64,000 nucleotides of DNA, from assembly GCA_963377175.1 (NCBI GenBank), contig CAUJNA010001469.1, positions 124,001-188,000 on the forward strand, read 5' to 3'. A program made the translations under genes and the position numbers. Shown here piece by piece: positions 1-12,724 of this stretch. Origin of the DNA: Effrenium voratum (Eukaryota; Sar; Dinophyceae; Suessiales; Symbiodiniaceae). Each line of letters starts with the position of its first letter. The first letter of the stretch is position 1. Under the pieces are notes generated by a model. That model was not told the DNA's origin and did not search any database. It saw nothing but the letters and a program-made list of their open reading frames with translations.

Positions 1-532
1 CCAAATCAAGCATCACGTTCTACCATCAATCGGAGGGCCGAGCTCTGAGCCGGCCATTTCATTTTGGGAAGACATCCTGAAGGCTGTTGCGGTTGCTGTT
101 ACCCTGTCCCGGCTTCTCTTAGAAGGGTTGACTTCCAATTATTTTCTATGGTTCTTTTCAGCAATGTGTGCGTGGTATTGGGTGTGTGTTTTTTTCTGGA
201 AAGGATCCCAGGGTTCAGAATGGTCGGAAATCACTCTTCTCTTACCCAGTGACCCAGTGATCCTGAAAAAGACATGGGCCGCTTTAGTTGAACATCTTCG
301 GGGAATTGTGCAAACAGGTTGCTTTGGGCTACAAAAGCAGCCCAAAGGTGAAGAAACATTTTTTTGGCATCCCTTTCCCTTGTGGGGTGATGGAAAGCCA
401 CCCAATTTTGGGAACGGTCCAAACCATCCACTTTGAAGGGCCCAGTGAATTGGTGATTTGGAGTTTGGGATTTAAAGAACACGTCTTTCTGCCGAAGCCC
501 TGTTTAAGGGACACCTGGTTTCGCCTCGTGAG
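1..532. other. Spacer, no gene seen
   Basis: Only short chance ORFs. A GGTGATGG-type family B fragment is near 350-400. Confidence 0.5.
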
Positions 533-596
533 GACCCTGTCCTCCGGCAAGTGCGAGCGCTTTGTGGGCGGCCGCGAGCTAAAGAAGCGGTCCTGG
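533..596 (+). CDS. Candidate exon, family unknown
   Basis: The frame TLSSGKCERFVGGRELKKRS in mainly G/C-ending codons runs from acceptor CTCGTGAG to donor TGG/GTGGAC (phase 2 to 0). It is unrelated to anything I recognise and might be an upstream exon of the gene ending at 12574. Confidence 0.33.
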
Positions 597-2239
597 GTGG
601 ACCGACAGACTCACCGACTTGGGGGTGAAACGAGCAGTTAGCCATGATGCAGGTTCTTCAGGGCATCCCTTTCTCGCTTTTTTTTGTGAAAGCAGGAGAT
701 GGTTGCAACATCTGCGTTGGCAAAAAGCATCATCATAGACATTAAAGCAATCTAATTAGATAGGTCTGTGTCTAAGATAACATACGCTCCAAAATGCTTG
801 GTGGATAATGACCCCCGGTGTAAATGATGTCGCTGAAGTGCCCCAATTCAACGTCATGGCCACATGCCACAGAATCGAGCTCAGGGTCCATATTTGGGAG
901 GCTTGAAACCGGCCTGAACAAAGCCACTGGCGGCTACTTGGACCATCCAAAAAGGGGATGTCTTTGTTTCGACTCTCTGCCTGAGAAAATTCAGGGCAGG
1001 ATAGAAAAGCATTGGGACGGCTCCTTTGAACAATTGCGAGCTTGCTGACGGGAGAACTGGAGACCTAATGAAGGCGCATTTTGGTCATTTCAACCTGATT
1101 CTGCTATTCTGCTTGGGGAATCTCATAGTCCTTAGACCTCGGTTGCAAAAGAAGCCATTGCATTGACTTACGACGAGCACGAGGCGCGAGATGCGCCCAA
1201 CCCCCCCCCCCCCCATAATTGAGCATTTTGGGCACGTGGTTTGACTGCCTGGCCCTGTCGGTTTTATAGCACGATTTGTCTCAACTTAGGAACACACAGA
1301 ACCACTAGCGGTTTGCGGCTCACATGTCTCGCTCAACCTTGATGACTCAGTCGAAAAAAGCCAAGTCAAGTCCAATGTGTTCTTTTGCTCGTTTTGAGGT
1401 GATTTTTTCAGGAAAAATAGGTGAGTTATTTGTATTTTGAACATGGCCCATGAGTGGCAAGCCACCACACTATGTGTGATTCGCAGGTTGGATCACAACA
1501 CTCGACGCGGTCTCTGGCATTAACTTCAGAAGAGTTTGGAAGTATTCCTGTACAGCTAGCCCAGCGTTTTCAATTTACTATAGTGGGCAACCAGACGACA
1601 CCATCATGCAAAACCTAGAGGTAAGAAACCCTTGTTTCTTAGAGCTAACTGGAAGCAACGGGTAGCCTATGTCGCCGGAGGTTGTTGAAGCAGCATGCAG
1701 CTGGTTTCTCGGAGCAAGCCGAGCCGGACCAACAAATGACCAAATGAGACGCCTAGATCATTGGTCTGGTTATCTTTTGGTGTTCTTTCATGGGGGCCAT
1801 TGCTCGCCCCTTGTTCCAGGGGTGTGGAGTAAATGCAGTAAATTTGGCTGGATGAAGCTTGGGCTTCGGTGTCCTTTTTGAGTTCCCTCAACCCGAAGAA
1901 CGGGCTTCCCAAGAGGGGGTTCCACAGGTTGGTTTCCTATTTGGCTTTGACACCATACCCTTTGGAGCCCAACAGCTCCACAGACCTGCTCCAAAGAAGG
2001 GCTTCTGCCTCTACTGGAAAATTGGTTTTAGGTCGCCAGTCTCTGTCCTTTTTATCGCGCACGGTGGATGCTGCCATATCGCAAGGTCCCTTTTTCCTTT
2101 GCCTTCTAGTTTGCCATATGTTTCCCCTATGGTTTAGTGTTTTGTCCGTATGGTTTACCATTTGTGAAACCCAGCTTACTACAGCACCGCAGGCTCGGTG
2201 CTGTTTTACGAACATGTTTTCTGTTTTGCGCTGCCAAAG
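597..2239. other. Spacer or intron, decayed repeats
   Basis: Poly-C run at 1200-1214 and a degraded family A element at about 1570-1662 (CTATAGTGGGCAACC ... CTGGAAGCAACGGG). No credible exon. Confidence 0.5.
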
Positions 2240-2298
2240 CCGACGGCGGTCGAGGCTACTTTGCGGTGATCAAGAGCCGGTTGCGGTCCTCCACCTGC
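2240..2298 (+). CDS. Candidate exon, kinase-like string
   Basis: After acceptor GCTGCCAAAG the frame reads DGGRGYFAVIKSRLRSSTC in almost pure G/C-ending codons. Donor TGC/GTGGCC closes it, or it continues VARELGSIR to about 2327. YFAVIK followed by a R-E-L stretch recalls the ATP-site lysine and helix C of a protein kinase, but this is too short to claim. Confidence 0.35.
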
Positions 2299-4768
2299 GT
2301 GGCCCGGGAGCTCGGCTCGATCAGGACATGGCGATGTACTCCAAATACCCTGCTTCGTTCTTGAGGGTGTTTTTTTTTCTGAAAAGAACGGGGCAAACGA
2401 GGGAGGCCTTCTTCCATCTCCAAATACTTAAAGGTTTCTTTTTTTGAAAGCCTGGTTTTCCAGGCCCCCCACCGGGCCCACCAGAAGGTTTTTTACCCAA
2501 TGGCTCCCGACTACCCGGGCTTCCTTCAACATAGGCGAGCTTTGAGGGCACTTTTTTGTGTCGCGGCGTTCGAAGGGTCCATGAGCGTCCGGGCTAGACA
2601 CATTTGAGAGCATACTTTAAGGTCGACTAAATACGACACATTTGGTGTGTCATCTTGGGGGCCAAGAGGCTCTTAGCTCCAGCGCCTTCCGCATGTCTCG
2701 CATGCGTTCCGAGCGATCTCGGCGCCATTCGTGTTCTCGGCCAGGGCGGAGATGGAGCCTCCAAAACCCGACCTCTGCTTCCATGATTGGAAAAGAGGGT
2801 CCACACCTTGTTGAACAAAGTGAAACGACTGATTTCTTCCTTTGGGTGGGGCAACACAGGATCCCAGCGCTAAAACTTCGGCGGGTTACTCTGAGTTACT
2901 CTCTTTGTTCTTTTCTCTCGTGTGCAGACGGTTATGCAAGGATTTTTCATGGAACTTTCGGGCGGGGTTGCTTTGGGCATGCAGAAGACACTGCCTTTCG
3001 AGCAAAATGGGCTTACATCTGCGGGAACTTCTTTCTTGGTGGGTATTTGGCAAATTTCGCGTTGAACTGCCTGTTGCAGATTTCTAGACGTGGATTGTGG
3101 GAATTTATTTTTGGGTCCGACCTGTCAAGGATCTTAGAGGAGGGGGTTCCTAAGTCAAACAAATATCAAGTCAAATCAGTGCCAAACTTTTTGCCCGACC
3201 AGTCTTTTTCCCATTTTCCGACAGAAACACAGTTGTTGTTGTTTTTTCAAGCACATCTTGTTGCTTGTTTGTTGTATGGGGGGGTAGGGCGGGCGAACAC
3301 ATTCTCTCTTCCATGGGGTTTCTGCCTAAGTAATAGGCTCTGGGGTGATTCGGAGCAGCAAATTTCAGGGAGGTTTCCGGAGGGTTCAGGGCAGTTGGAG
3401 GAAAAAACCTTGGTCGATTTTTTTGTTGGGGGTGGGGGAGGGGAGCAACCTGCAGCGGACATGTTTTGAGCCGATTGTTCGGCCACCGCGGGGCCCGACT
3501 AGCTTTTGGTGAAGCCCCGCGTTTGAATGCTTTTGCCAGGGCGAGAGCTGCTCTCGGTTGGCGGCCAGGAACTGAGTCCGGCTGAATCAAGTGGTTGGAG
3601 TCGCGAGTGCTTCTAGTTAGGGCCGAAAGAATTGCCCGCCCAAAACAAACATAGAGCACTCAAAAGGAAAGTGGCCTTCTTCGACCTCGTTTGCAGGTTC
3701 CATGTTTGTGTCTGGGCAGGTGCTCATATTCTGCCGCGACTCAATTTAGTCAATCTGTTTTGCACCCGAACCCCCCGCCACTCTACTTGCTTAGAGGCTT
3801 ATTTTGCCACTATGGGTAAGCCGGGCTTCTTACCTCTAGTGTTTTACATGAATAGTCTGGTTGCATGCTCTCGTGGCTTGCCTGGAAGCATTGGGCAAGG
3901 TTACCTGGGGTCTCCTATCGTTGATGGGAATCTAACGTTAGTGCGGTTGACTATTGGTAAGTGGGGAGGGGGTGGAGGGGGCTTTGATCGGTGGGATCTC
4001 CAAATAGGGCAGCGAGTAGCTTAAAGCTGACCAAATGAAGTCATGTCGGAACAAATCAATATGGGTGTGTCTTTGTTTGAGGCTTCGTACCCCCTTTTGG
4101 TTGGTTGAACGGACACCAACAGGACACCAACCATTTTTTGTTTGGGGGGGTCCCCTAAAATATCGCCCATTTTAGCCTCCCGAACAGTTGCATGTCCCCA
4201 CAATGAAACCGACGGGAAAGGCTTTGAAAAGGCCATGTGCACAAGGCCCTCCAAATGTCCTTGCGGCAAGTGGTTCAACGATCTCCCGGTGGTTCGCCCC
4301 ACCGCTTGGACCACTGCAGCGCCTGCTCCATCTTTCCAAGTGCTCCAAGTGGAACTGCCCAGCCGCAACGTCATCGTGTGTGTTGGTAGTTTGCAGTACT
4401 CCAATGGGTGCATCTTATTTTAGGGAACCCCTCCAGAATGGTGGTTGTTGTTTTGGTTTTCCTTGAAACGGAAACTAATTGGTGCTTCTCAGGAATTGTT
4501 AACTTGTCTCTTTTTTGTGGAGGGGTCCCAACATTTTGATGGGTTTGGTCTTGTTTGTGTGGGGAAGTTCCTCTTAGGAATCGGACCCCCCCCCCCCAAA
4601 AAAAAAAGAAGACTAACAATAAAAACGGATTTCGGCAACTCCCCAAAAAGGAAACACGGCTTTCCTTCTGGTTTTCCCACTCAAAAGCCACCAAAACCAG
4701 GGACGTAGCGATCCAACAAAGGGCCTTCCATTCGGCTCGAGCCCGGTTTTTTTCTTCTCCGCTGGCAG
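2299..4768. other. Spacer or intron
   Basis: A GC-rich patch at 2680-2760 is open on both strands and cannot be assigned. The 275-residue ORF at 2642-3469 has no codon bias. Poly-C/A tract at 4588-4608. Confidence 0.45.
3802..3896. mobile_element. MITE family A, diverged copy
   Basis: TTTTGCCACTATGGGTAAG at left and CGTGGCTTGCCTGGAAGCAT TGGG at right, with TTACCTCTAG inside. Confidence 0.7.
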
Positions 4769-5017
4769 CGCCTCGCGCGTGGCCCGCGTGGCGCGGGCGC
4801 GAGGTCACCACTCAGAGGTTCTTCTCCGAGGCCGAGTGCCTGGGGCTCCCCTACCAGGCGGATCGCTCGATGGGCGGCTCGTGAACTTTTCGTGAGGCGA
4901 AAGGCGCACGCTGTCGCCTGGTTTGGTGGGTTTGAGGTTCAAAACCAAAGGAACACTTCAATCTTGGGAGGCCCCGAAAAACCAACACACCCATGTATGT
5001 ATGAGTGTGTGTGTGTG

Positions 5018-5090
<73 letters not shown>

Positions 5091-8000
5091 TGTTGTTTTT
5101 TGTTTGAATGAGGTGAAAGGGACACCCCCTTTTGGGGTGGGGATAAAGGGACACAAAGGATAGCCGTTTGGCCATTTTGTGGGTCCGAATCCTTGTTTTG
5201 AGAGAGACCCAATTTGGTGCCTTGTCTCTTCTTTTGGAGTTGGTACCCCCCCGGTTTTTTGCGGTTAGTTAATACGAAAACCAAAAGAAAGGCCACCAAA
5301 ATGGGGGGGCTCCCCTGCAGAAGCAGAAGCTGAACACTGGTGCAGATCTCCGGGCCCAATTTCCACAAATTCGGTGAGATAGGCTTCTCTGTTTGGGTCT
5401 GAAGCATTTCCTGGAAAGCCGTGAGGTGAGCAAAACGAGTAGGGGGTGTTCCTCTTCGAGGGTGCCCTTTTCACCCTGATTGAAAGGGATAATACAACAG
5501 GAGCACCATTTTCAGAGGTGCCCGTGGTTTCACACATACCCAAATGCGTTAGGGTTCACCTCTCTTGGTAAAGCCCTGTGTGCTGGACAAACTTAGATGC
5601 AAGCTCATGTGGGGGTGTAAATTTGGAGGTTGGTGCTTCAAACTGGCTGTAAACTGCAACGAAATCGGGGGCCCGTCAGAAGCAAACCAAATGGGGGGAA
5701 GATACCAGGGCCAGCGAAGAGACTGACAGAGAGGAAGGGCATTCCGACAGTGAATCTTTCAAAGGCCCCAACAAACTCAGGGGTGAAAGGGGAATATGCG
5801 TTTCAGTTGCTTCTGGGTCTTCTCCGAAGTCACATTTGTTGTATTATGGTTGACTATATATGGGCACGTCTCTTTTTGGTCTCCCTTAAAATCGATAAAC
5901 GGGGATCCCCTCAACAAGACACACCCATATGAAACAGAATCTGATCATCCTATTTTTGATGTACCCTGGCTGGGGTTGTGCCATTTTTTTAATTGCCATG
6001 TCAAGTCTGGGATGCAAGAATCCACTTCCTTATTTGCCCAACATACCTACCAGGTTAGGAAGCTTCTGTAAAGGGAATCACATTGGATCGCCAAGTTGCG
6101 AGTAAGAGATGGCTGTTCACCGTGGCTTGACTGTGGCTCGCATGGATCGTCTTGGGGGGAAGTCTGTGTCTAGATCCCTTGCAGTGCCAAGTTTTGGTAA
6201 GTCAATGCATTGCATGGCGTTCCGGCGATCGGCAGGGCCGCAGAGCTCACTTGTCCAAAACGTACTCAAGCCACGATGGTTGAAGCAATCGCAATGTGGG
6301 TCGTGTTTCTTTTTGGCCACCCACTGCTCCCCTCCTTCCAGGTGGGTCGGAATGGTCATCAACCCCTCAGGGAAAAGAACATTGGACTGGCAAAAGTGGC
6401 AGTCTCGTTGAAAACCTGCAAATTCAGCTTTGCCTCAACCTCAAAACAAAGCCCCCAGGGGCCAACTTGCTACCCTCGGGTCGACTGGGAGCAACCCTGA
6501 AATCGGAAAGACACATCTAAATGAACGGCCGGTTTGTGCTAGCTTTGGCTTTGTCGCCGCGAAAGGGGCGGTGCCTCACTCCCATTGGTGCGCTTTTGAA
6601 CATCAACAAAAGAAGGGTGCCCTTTCTTTTTTCCCCCTTGGACATCCGCCGGGACACTGTTTGGAGGGGTAGTTGGCTGTTTTTCCCCCGAGATCTACAC
6701 CTACCCGGTGCAGACGGAGTGCATGAGATGGAGCAATGGCACTCAGGCTCGATCCTTGCGATCCGTTCAATTTATTTTCGGTCAATGCTTGGCGTGTCGC
6801 CGCGAAAGAACCCCCAGATCCCAGGGGTTTCGCCACTATAGGCAACCCAAACAATTGTCCTTTACTTTTCGATGGGATGCTCCAAGTTTTAGCACAGAGA
6901 GAAATGGAGTCGCTGGGGTAGGCAAGCACTTGGATCGTCTGGTTGCGTTGTTCTTCAGCCGCTGCACTCTAAAGCCACTCACAGTTCTGGGGGAAAGGGA
7001 TTCGGTGACTCCAGGTACGCATTTTGACCTCTTGGTTCTACACGACACTTAAGTATTCCTCATTACGGCAGCTGGAGACAGAAAGATTCCGATGGGCAAC
7101 TTTCGATGCGTGGGATCAAATGGCCTCATTTTGAGGGGTGCGTCCAAGGCACGAAAAGGCTGCTCTGCCTGCTATGGTGGCGAAACGCCTGGAAGCACTG
7201 GGTAAAGCCAAAGAAGCGCCCGAGCTCTAGTGGTGTGATTGGAAACCCAGCTTTTTGGTGAAGGGGGGTGTACCTGAAACTAAAGTTACTTGGGTGTTCG
7301 GCCAAGTTAGTAAGTTGCATCCCTAGATTATAACCCACTTAGAAGCAGTTTCTAAGCCAAGTGGCTAACCACTTCCTAACTTGAAGTACCTAAAGAAAGG
7401 CGGCCTCTTCTGAAGGTCTGGACTCCTATTCTCCCCCCAATCAAGATTTGTTTGGTGGCTGGTGTGAAATCTGAGGAAAGCAATGTTCCAAAGTTGTCAA
7501 AGGACATATCCGGCCTCAAATGAGAACAATTAAGGAGGGACCTGAATTTCTCAAGATGGTGGACCCCTCTTTAATTGGTTGGCTTCAGATGGAAGCCAAA
7601 GCGAAACCAGTTTTGGGGGTCCCTATTCTGAGAAGCCCCCAGCTACCACCTATCCTTTTGTAGAGCTCTGCGACCGAGTGCGAGCGTTTTGCGCGGCTGA
7701 GCTCTTCTTTTCGCGTCATTCGTAGCCATTTGGTGGGCAATTCCGTTTTGGGTGTCCTAAACTAGGGGGTCCCCCAAAAGGCGGGTGTCCTTTTGGTTTG
7801 CCTTTAAATCGACCCACAGGTGCACTCAAGCAAGCCAGAGGATACTTCCAACCAACGCGGCCTGGGCTCCGATCTGGCGTTTGAAGTTAGCGATGAACCG
7901 TTCTCTTTGGTCGAAAGGGAAAATGGAGGAAACCACTGGAAATCCACTGGAGGCCGAATTACACCGGTGGTGAAATTGTCACTTTTTTTTCCAGACCCAA

Positions 8001-11000
8001 TCACATCTCTTGCTTGTTTTTGTTCTCCGTTTGCCCTGCCTGGATCGCCAGTTGCAGTTTTCCCGACAAATTGTGTTTGGGAATGTGTTTGGTGGGGGTT
8101 GGTCAGGAGCCTGTATACAACATGTGGGTTTGCCCAGGCACAAACCAGAGGTGTCCTTTCATTCCCATTTAAAAGCAAGCTGAAAAGGGTCCCCTGAAAA
8201 GAGATGAGCCATCCATGTACGGCTCTCAATTCCTGCAGTCTTCAATGACTGCCACTACACAAATACCCCACCTTTTTCTTGGGTAAATTTGAAAAGCCTG
8301 GTTTTCCATGGCAAATACCTCCTTTGGTCAGGGGTTGACATCAAGCCCTCAAAAGATGGATTCTATTATTCATTTGGAGGAGTACGCAGTGCTTCCAGGC
8401 AAGCCAGTTTAGGGGTAACTCTTCTTCGAATTTTTTACCTCTAGGTTTTTCATGATGGTGTTCCCTGGATACCTACTACACTGGCAACGCCTGGAAGCAC
8501 TGCGAGAGGTATCCAGCAAAAAGACGAACCATCCATGTAAGCTGACTTTTTGTTGGTACTTGGGTGTTTGGCCAAGTCAGAAAGTTGTTGGTAACCTAGG
8601 TCGTAATCCACCTATGTGTTCCCCTTAGTGGGGTTAGCCCTTACCACCTATTCACTTGGCCACCAACCTCCGAGTAAGGAGTTTCTTCGTTCCAAACGAA
8701 TCCGCCGTCGCGAGACCTTCCGGGTGGACCCCACGACCACCAACGTCACGCAGGATCGAGTTTCCGTTTTTTTGAAGTGCTACTTTCGGCTCCGTGGTTT
8801 CGTGGCATCCATTCGGATGCTTCCTTTTTTTCAGGGTCCGGGAACGCAACATGGAAATGTTGGTGTTCCTTTTGGTTTCTGTTTCCATTTGAAATCACAG
8901 AAAGGGGTACCCTTAAACGCATTCACTCCCATGTGTCTGTGGGTGCGTGAGTTGTTTGAGGGTACCCTTTTCAACATGGTTTGCAGGCAAGCCAAAAGGA
9001 AAGCGACCAATTTGGGGCTCTCATATTTTGACACATACAAAAACAATTGCGTTAGGGTTTGTTCACCTGCCTTTGCAAGTAAAGTCCTGTGTGGTTGACG
9101 AACTTAGATGCAATCTCATTTGGGGGTGTTAAAGCAGATTTTTGAGAGGCTGGTGCTGCAAACTGGTACGCTGCCCTTTAGGGTAGGTGTAAAGGGAAGC
9201 CAAATGAAAGCGACCATTGTTGGGGGTCCCACTTTGTGGCTAACCAAGGGAACACACCTTCAACTTACTATAGTGGCTTGCCTGGGATTTACTGGGTGTT
9301 TTTTTTGTTTTTGTGTGAAGCCCAACATGGTGGTTGTCCTTTTGGTTTCCCTTTGAAGCCGTGCAACAAACGAAATCTAAAAAAAACACCAAGTCCTGAG
9401 TCCCTGGACTTCAAGTATCCGGTTTTTAGCTTTTGGGTGAGCTGTTTCCCCATAAACCGCCGAAGGGCGTCTGCAGCGGCACTCATTTTTGAGAGGCCAG
9501 TCCAAGTCTTTTGCTACCACTGAAACGTTTTGTCCGCCGAAGCACAATCAGTCCTGACATCTGTTTATTTTCTTCTTTTTCTTTTCCTCTTGTGGGGAGC
9601 CTCCCACACATGGGTGTTGTTTTTTGGTTGCTTATGGGTGGAAAATAGATGGTGATGTGTTTCCTGGGTGTTTCATCTACCAGGGAAATAATGTTTCTCA
9701 TCTACTAGGGAAGTCTCTTTTCAACCAAATCCAAACGGACTATCCAAAGCTCCCGCAGTGTTCTCCAGTTCCCATTTTTCCCCTCTGACCCATGGGTTCC
9801 TTTCTGGGAGCTACTCGAGATGATTCTTAAGGATGTGTGTGGCCCTTAGGAACATGGTTGAAGCCAGGACCTCCCCCCCCCTCTCCGAAACGTCAGGTGT
9901 GATGGCAACGTGGACGGGAGGTTACCGCACTTCTTTCCTCGCGGTTTTGATATGGGAACCAACAAGAAAATTAAAAGATCCCATGTTGGGGGTGGACCGA
10001 TTCCTATTTTTAGACACACCAAGCACGATCTCCGCGTTCTCTCAACGAACTGCAAAATTGGTGGTATATCAGCATCCATATCTGCAAAAACCATACCTGG
10101 AAATGCTGACTCGATGGGGAAGGCAGGTAAATTATTGCAAAAGGTGGGCAGCTCAACTCGACGCCCGCATATGTCGTATCTTCTTTGTTACCCTGGGCCC
10201 GGTTCTTTTTGCTGATATTGACAGGGCACGTGTAGATGCCCATGTTGTGAGATTGAAGCACTTTTGTTGGTTTGCCTGATGCGAGTCAACTGAAACTGAT
10301 TTTGTGTGTTTTCGTTTTGTGATACCCTTTGTAGCCTTGGCTTAAGGTTTAAAGGGACACTCGAAGGACAGCCCCCCCCCATTCTCTGGGCCTGTTTTGA
10401 CACGTCATGGCGTGCCTTTTCTTGACAGCTTTCGAAAAGATAGGTGGCTGTGGGTCAACACCAATGGTACCATTTTAGGGGTAGGTGCACCACCTTAGTT
10501 GGGATTGGGATGTTCACTGGGGGTACGATTTGGCTTTGACCCATGGCCAGGTGGACTACATTATGAACGACAAGTGCAACGGCGATCAAATGAGGACCAC
10601 CGCGGGGCGGGGGTAGGGCAAACCAACTTGGGGATTGACTCTCGCATCTTGTCATATTAGCCGTACCCGTGCGGAAGCAACCTAAGGAAACAGAAAGTGA
10701 ATGTCTTTTTTGGCTTAAACTTTCAGCCTTTGTGGGGGAAACATCAATACACCATCTCAGTCATGCATAGGCAGGGGACCCTGTTCATACAATTGGGGTT
10801 GTCTCAAAAGCAAAAATGTCAACCTTCAGAAGTGCTGGTGGCTGGTTTCCTTGATTCCCTTCCACAAAGGGTATCGACGCAGAAGCAGGCGAACCCAATC
10901 CCCATGACTTCATTTCCAGCGTCTGGGCGGGATGGTTCCGGAGCTCTTCACAAACTTGAGGCACCCAACATATGGGTGCCTCCTCTTTGGTTTTCTTGGT

Positions 11001-12574
11001 GGCTTTAAAATGGAAACCACACGGACAATCACCAATCTTTTTGGTTTGGGGGGAAAGACACCAATAACCCGGCCTCAACGGCCTTTGTGGCTTTGTGGGG
11101 AACAACTGTCGGGACGCCCTTGGAACATTTACGATAGTGTCTCACCAGTGGGCGGACGGCTCCTGAGTTTCAAGGGGGAGCGATGTAAGCTGCCGAGACA
11201 CGCCGACCTGCCAAATACAGCTCATTCAAAGCTGGCAGGACATACGCAACCCAAGACCCACCATACACTTCAACTCAATGAAAGCTGGCTGGACATACGC
11301 CACCCAAGACCTATCAAGCCCGGCCTAAGCAGCCTTTGTACCTTTGTGTGCGGTGAACCTCAGCTGGCAGGACATTCAGTCTTCACTTCAAATTTGTTCG
11401 GAAGCCTCACCCTGTCCCAACCCAACACGTAATCTTTGAAGCAAGCCGCCAGGACATACATCATGAGCGTGGGCTGGTGCTACGAGTTGTATGCCGACCG
11501 AGCGCCGCGCAGCTTCAAGTGGGAGGCACGCAGCTCCACATCCCGTAAGGAGGAAGCCCTAAGCTAACTTCCTCCTTCAAATCCCCCTTCCAAACAAGGT
11601 TAGGGTCTGAGGGCGAAGGGTACATGCATGTAGACGATCCACTTTCACCCAGGCCAAACTGCAAACCAACCTGAGAATCAAACGTGTGGGCGCGTCTTTT
11701 CCTATGGGACCCCCCCTTCCTTTGGTTCCTTCAAGAGGCACAAGAGAGGGTACCCTCAAAAAGATGTCATGTATTGCGCACCTTTTTGAGTTCTTGTGCT
11801 CTTCTGCTTGGAGTGCCAGCCAAGCAAGGAGAGGCTCAGAGCGAAATTCCGCCAAGCAGGGGACATTGGGGTTTGTCTGTGTGTGAGGGTACCCCCCCCT
11901 TTTGGTGGTTTGAAAGGGAAATCAACAGGCAACCCGTGGCTATCATTGGAATTTTTGGGGGCACAGGGGGACGCTACCAAAATGGGGAGGCTCTTGCCAG
12001 CCGCTGGACGTTTTCGAGGGCTCTGGCAAGCAAGGGTTGGAGTAGCCCCTGTTCACTCGGATGTTCCACCCGCCTCCGGTAAGTCGATGTTACCGTGTAT
12101 GAGGCTAAACTATGGTTATATCATATCCAACTTGGACCGAGGAGCCAAGTAAGAATCGGCTTGGTCAAAGACCTGTAATTTGGAACTCTACGGGCAACAT
12201 AGCTTGAAACTACGTGGCGGCTTGGGTTGGTGGCTTGGGGCTCAACAAACCCCCGCTTGTTGTAGAAGGTGAATGGGTGAAACTCTCCCCAACCTGCAAA
12301 GCGATTCGGCTCCAAACCACCAGAGGAGTTGATCGGCATGCCAACCCATGGGAATTCCGGTTGGTATGCTAAAGTTGTCTGGGGAGAGGGAGGCGGGGCA
12401 AAAGTGCAACCGTGTGTCGCGACACATGGCTCAAAAATACCACTCCACTTGGGGTTGGTCAGCAGGGTCAGCAACCTCTTATTTTCAGACACCATCACAC
12501 GAGGTTTGGCCATGGCACACATGGGTATTTCGTGGAATTGTGTGAAGTTTAGGCCCCTGTACCGATGGTTGTAA
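4769..12574 (+). CDS. 3' part of an unidentified multi-exon gene
   Basis: Candidate exons: 4769-4857 (strong acceptor TTTCTTCTCCGCTGGCAG; VTTQRFFSEAECLGLPYQ), 6693-6746 (IYTYPVQTECMRWSNGTQ), 8715-8753 (TFRVDPTTTNVTQ), 10551-10612 (VDYIMNDKCNGDQMRTTAGR), 11453-11544 (TYIMSVGWCYELYADRAPRS and on; donor GTAAGG), 12001-12078 (AGRFRGLWQARVGVAPVHSD and on; donor GTAAGT), 12489-12574 (TITRGLAMAHMGISWNCVKF and on to TAA; acceptor CTTATTTTCAG). Phases agree across all six junctions. The first three donors would be GC or GA type. The first five exons have strongly G/C-ending codons; the last two are weaker. I do not recognise the family. Further exons may lie upstream, for example at 2240. Confidence 0.5.
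5005..5087 (+). repeat. GT dinucleotide microsatellite
   Basis: An almost perfect (GT)n run of about 83 bp with one TGTTG interruption, followed by T-rich sequence. Confidence 0.97.
7162..7202. mobile_element. MITE family A, solo right end
   Basis: GCTATGGTGGCGAAACGCCT then GGAAGCACTGGG, with no matching left end nearby. A comparable half-end is at 9265-9300. Confidence 0.65.
7262..7378. mobile_element. Repeat family C copy
   Basis: GTTACTTGGGTGTTCGGCCA AGTTAGTAAGTTGC, then CCTAGATTATAACCCACTTA, ending near CCTAACTTG. Confidence 0.75.
8157..8356 (+). repeat. Long dispersed repeat D, copy 1
   Basis: Shares an ordered series with copy 2 at 27736: GAGCCATCCATGTACGGC, CAATGACTGCCACTAC, CTTCTTGGGTAAATTTG-like, CCTGGTTTTCCA and GGTCAGGGGTTGACATCA. 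Confidence 0.8.
8386..8502. mobile_element. MITE family A copy
   Basis: Starts CAGTGCTTCCAGGCAAGCCA and ends ACGCCTGGAAGCACTG. The interior carries TTACCTCTAGG as in the other copies. Confidence 0.85.
8556..8650. mobile_element. Repeat family C copy
   Basis: GTACTTGGGTGTTTGGCCAA at left, then AACCTAGGTCGTAATCCACC and CCTTAGTGGGGTTAGCCC. Confidence 0.72.
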
Positions 12575-12635
12575 AGGGGGAACCAAAGGACACCAAGCAG
12601 AAATTAGACCTTGCAAGGCGAAAGCAAGATCTACT

Positions 12636-12722
12636 GCTACATACATATGTATACAATGTGTGTAGTTATGTATATATATATATAGTATATGTATACACAC
12701 TTGTATTTCTACACACATGTGG
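12636..12722 (+). repeat. TA/CATA-rich tract upstream of the membrane-protein gene
   Basis: CATACATATGTATAC and TATATATATATA runs immediately before the probable trans-splice acceptor at 12733. It could act as a promoter-like or branch region, but nothing shows that. Confidence 0.75.
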
Positions 12723-12724
12723 CC

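Noticed and set aside
2642..3469. 275-residue + ORF
   Set aside because: No third-position bias, no domain, odd composition, and it overlaps repeat-like sequence. A chance ORF is more likely.
4892..5407. Cys/Val-rich and His/Thr-rich ORFs
   Set aside because: They are translations of the GT microsatellite.
7721..7740. CGTAGCCATTT resembling the dinoflagellate spliced leader
   Set aside because: Only 11 bases match before the sequences diverge, and there is no ORF behind it. Chance is likely.
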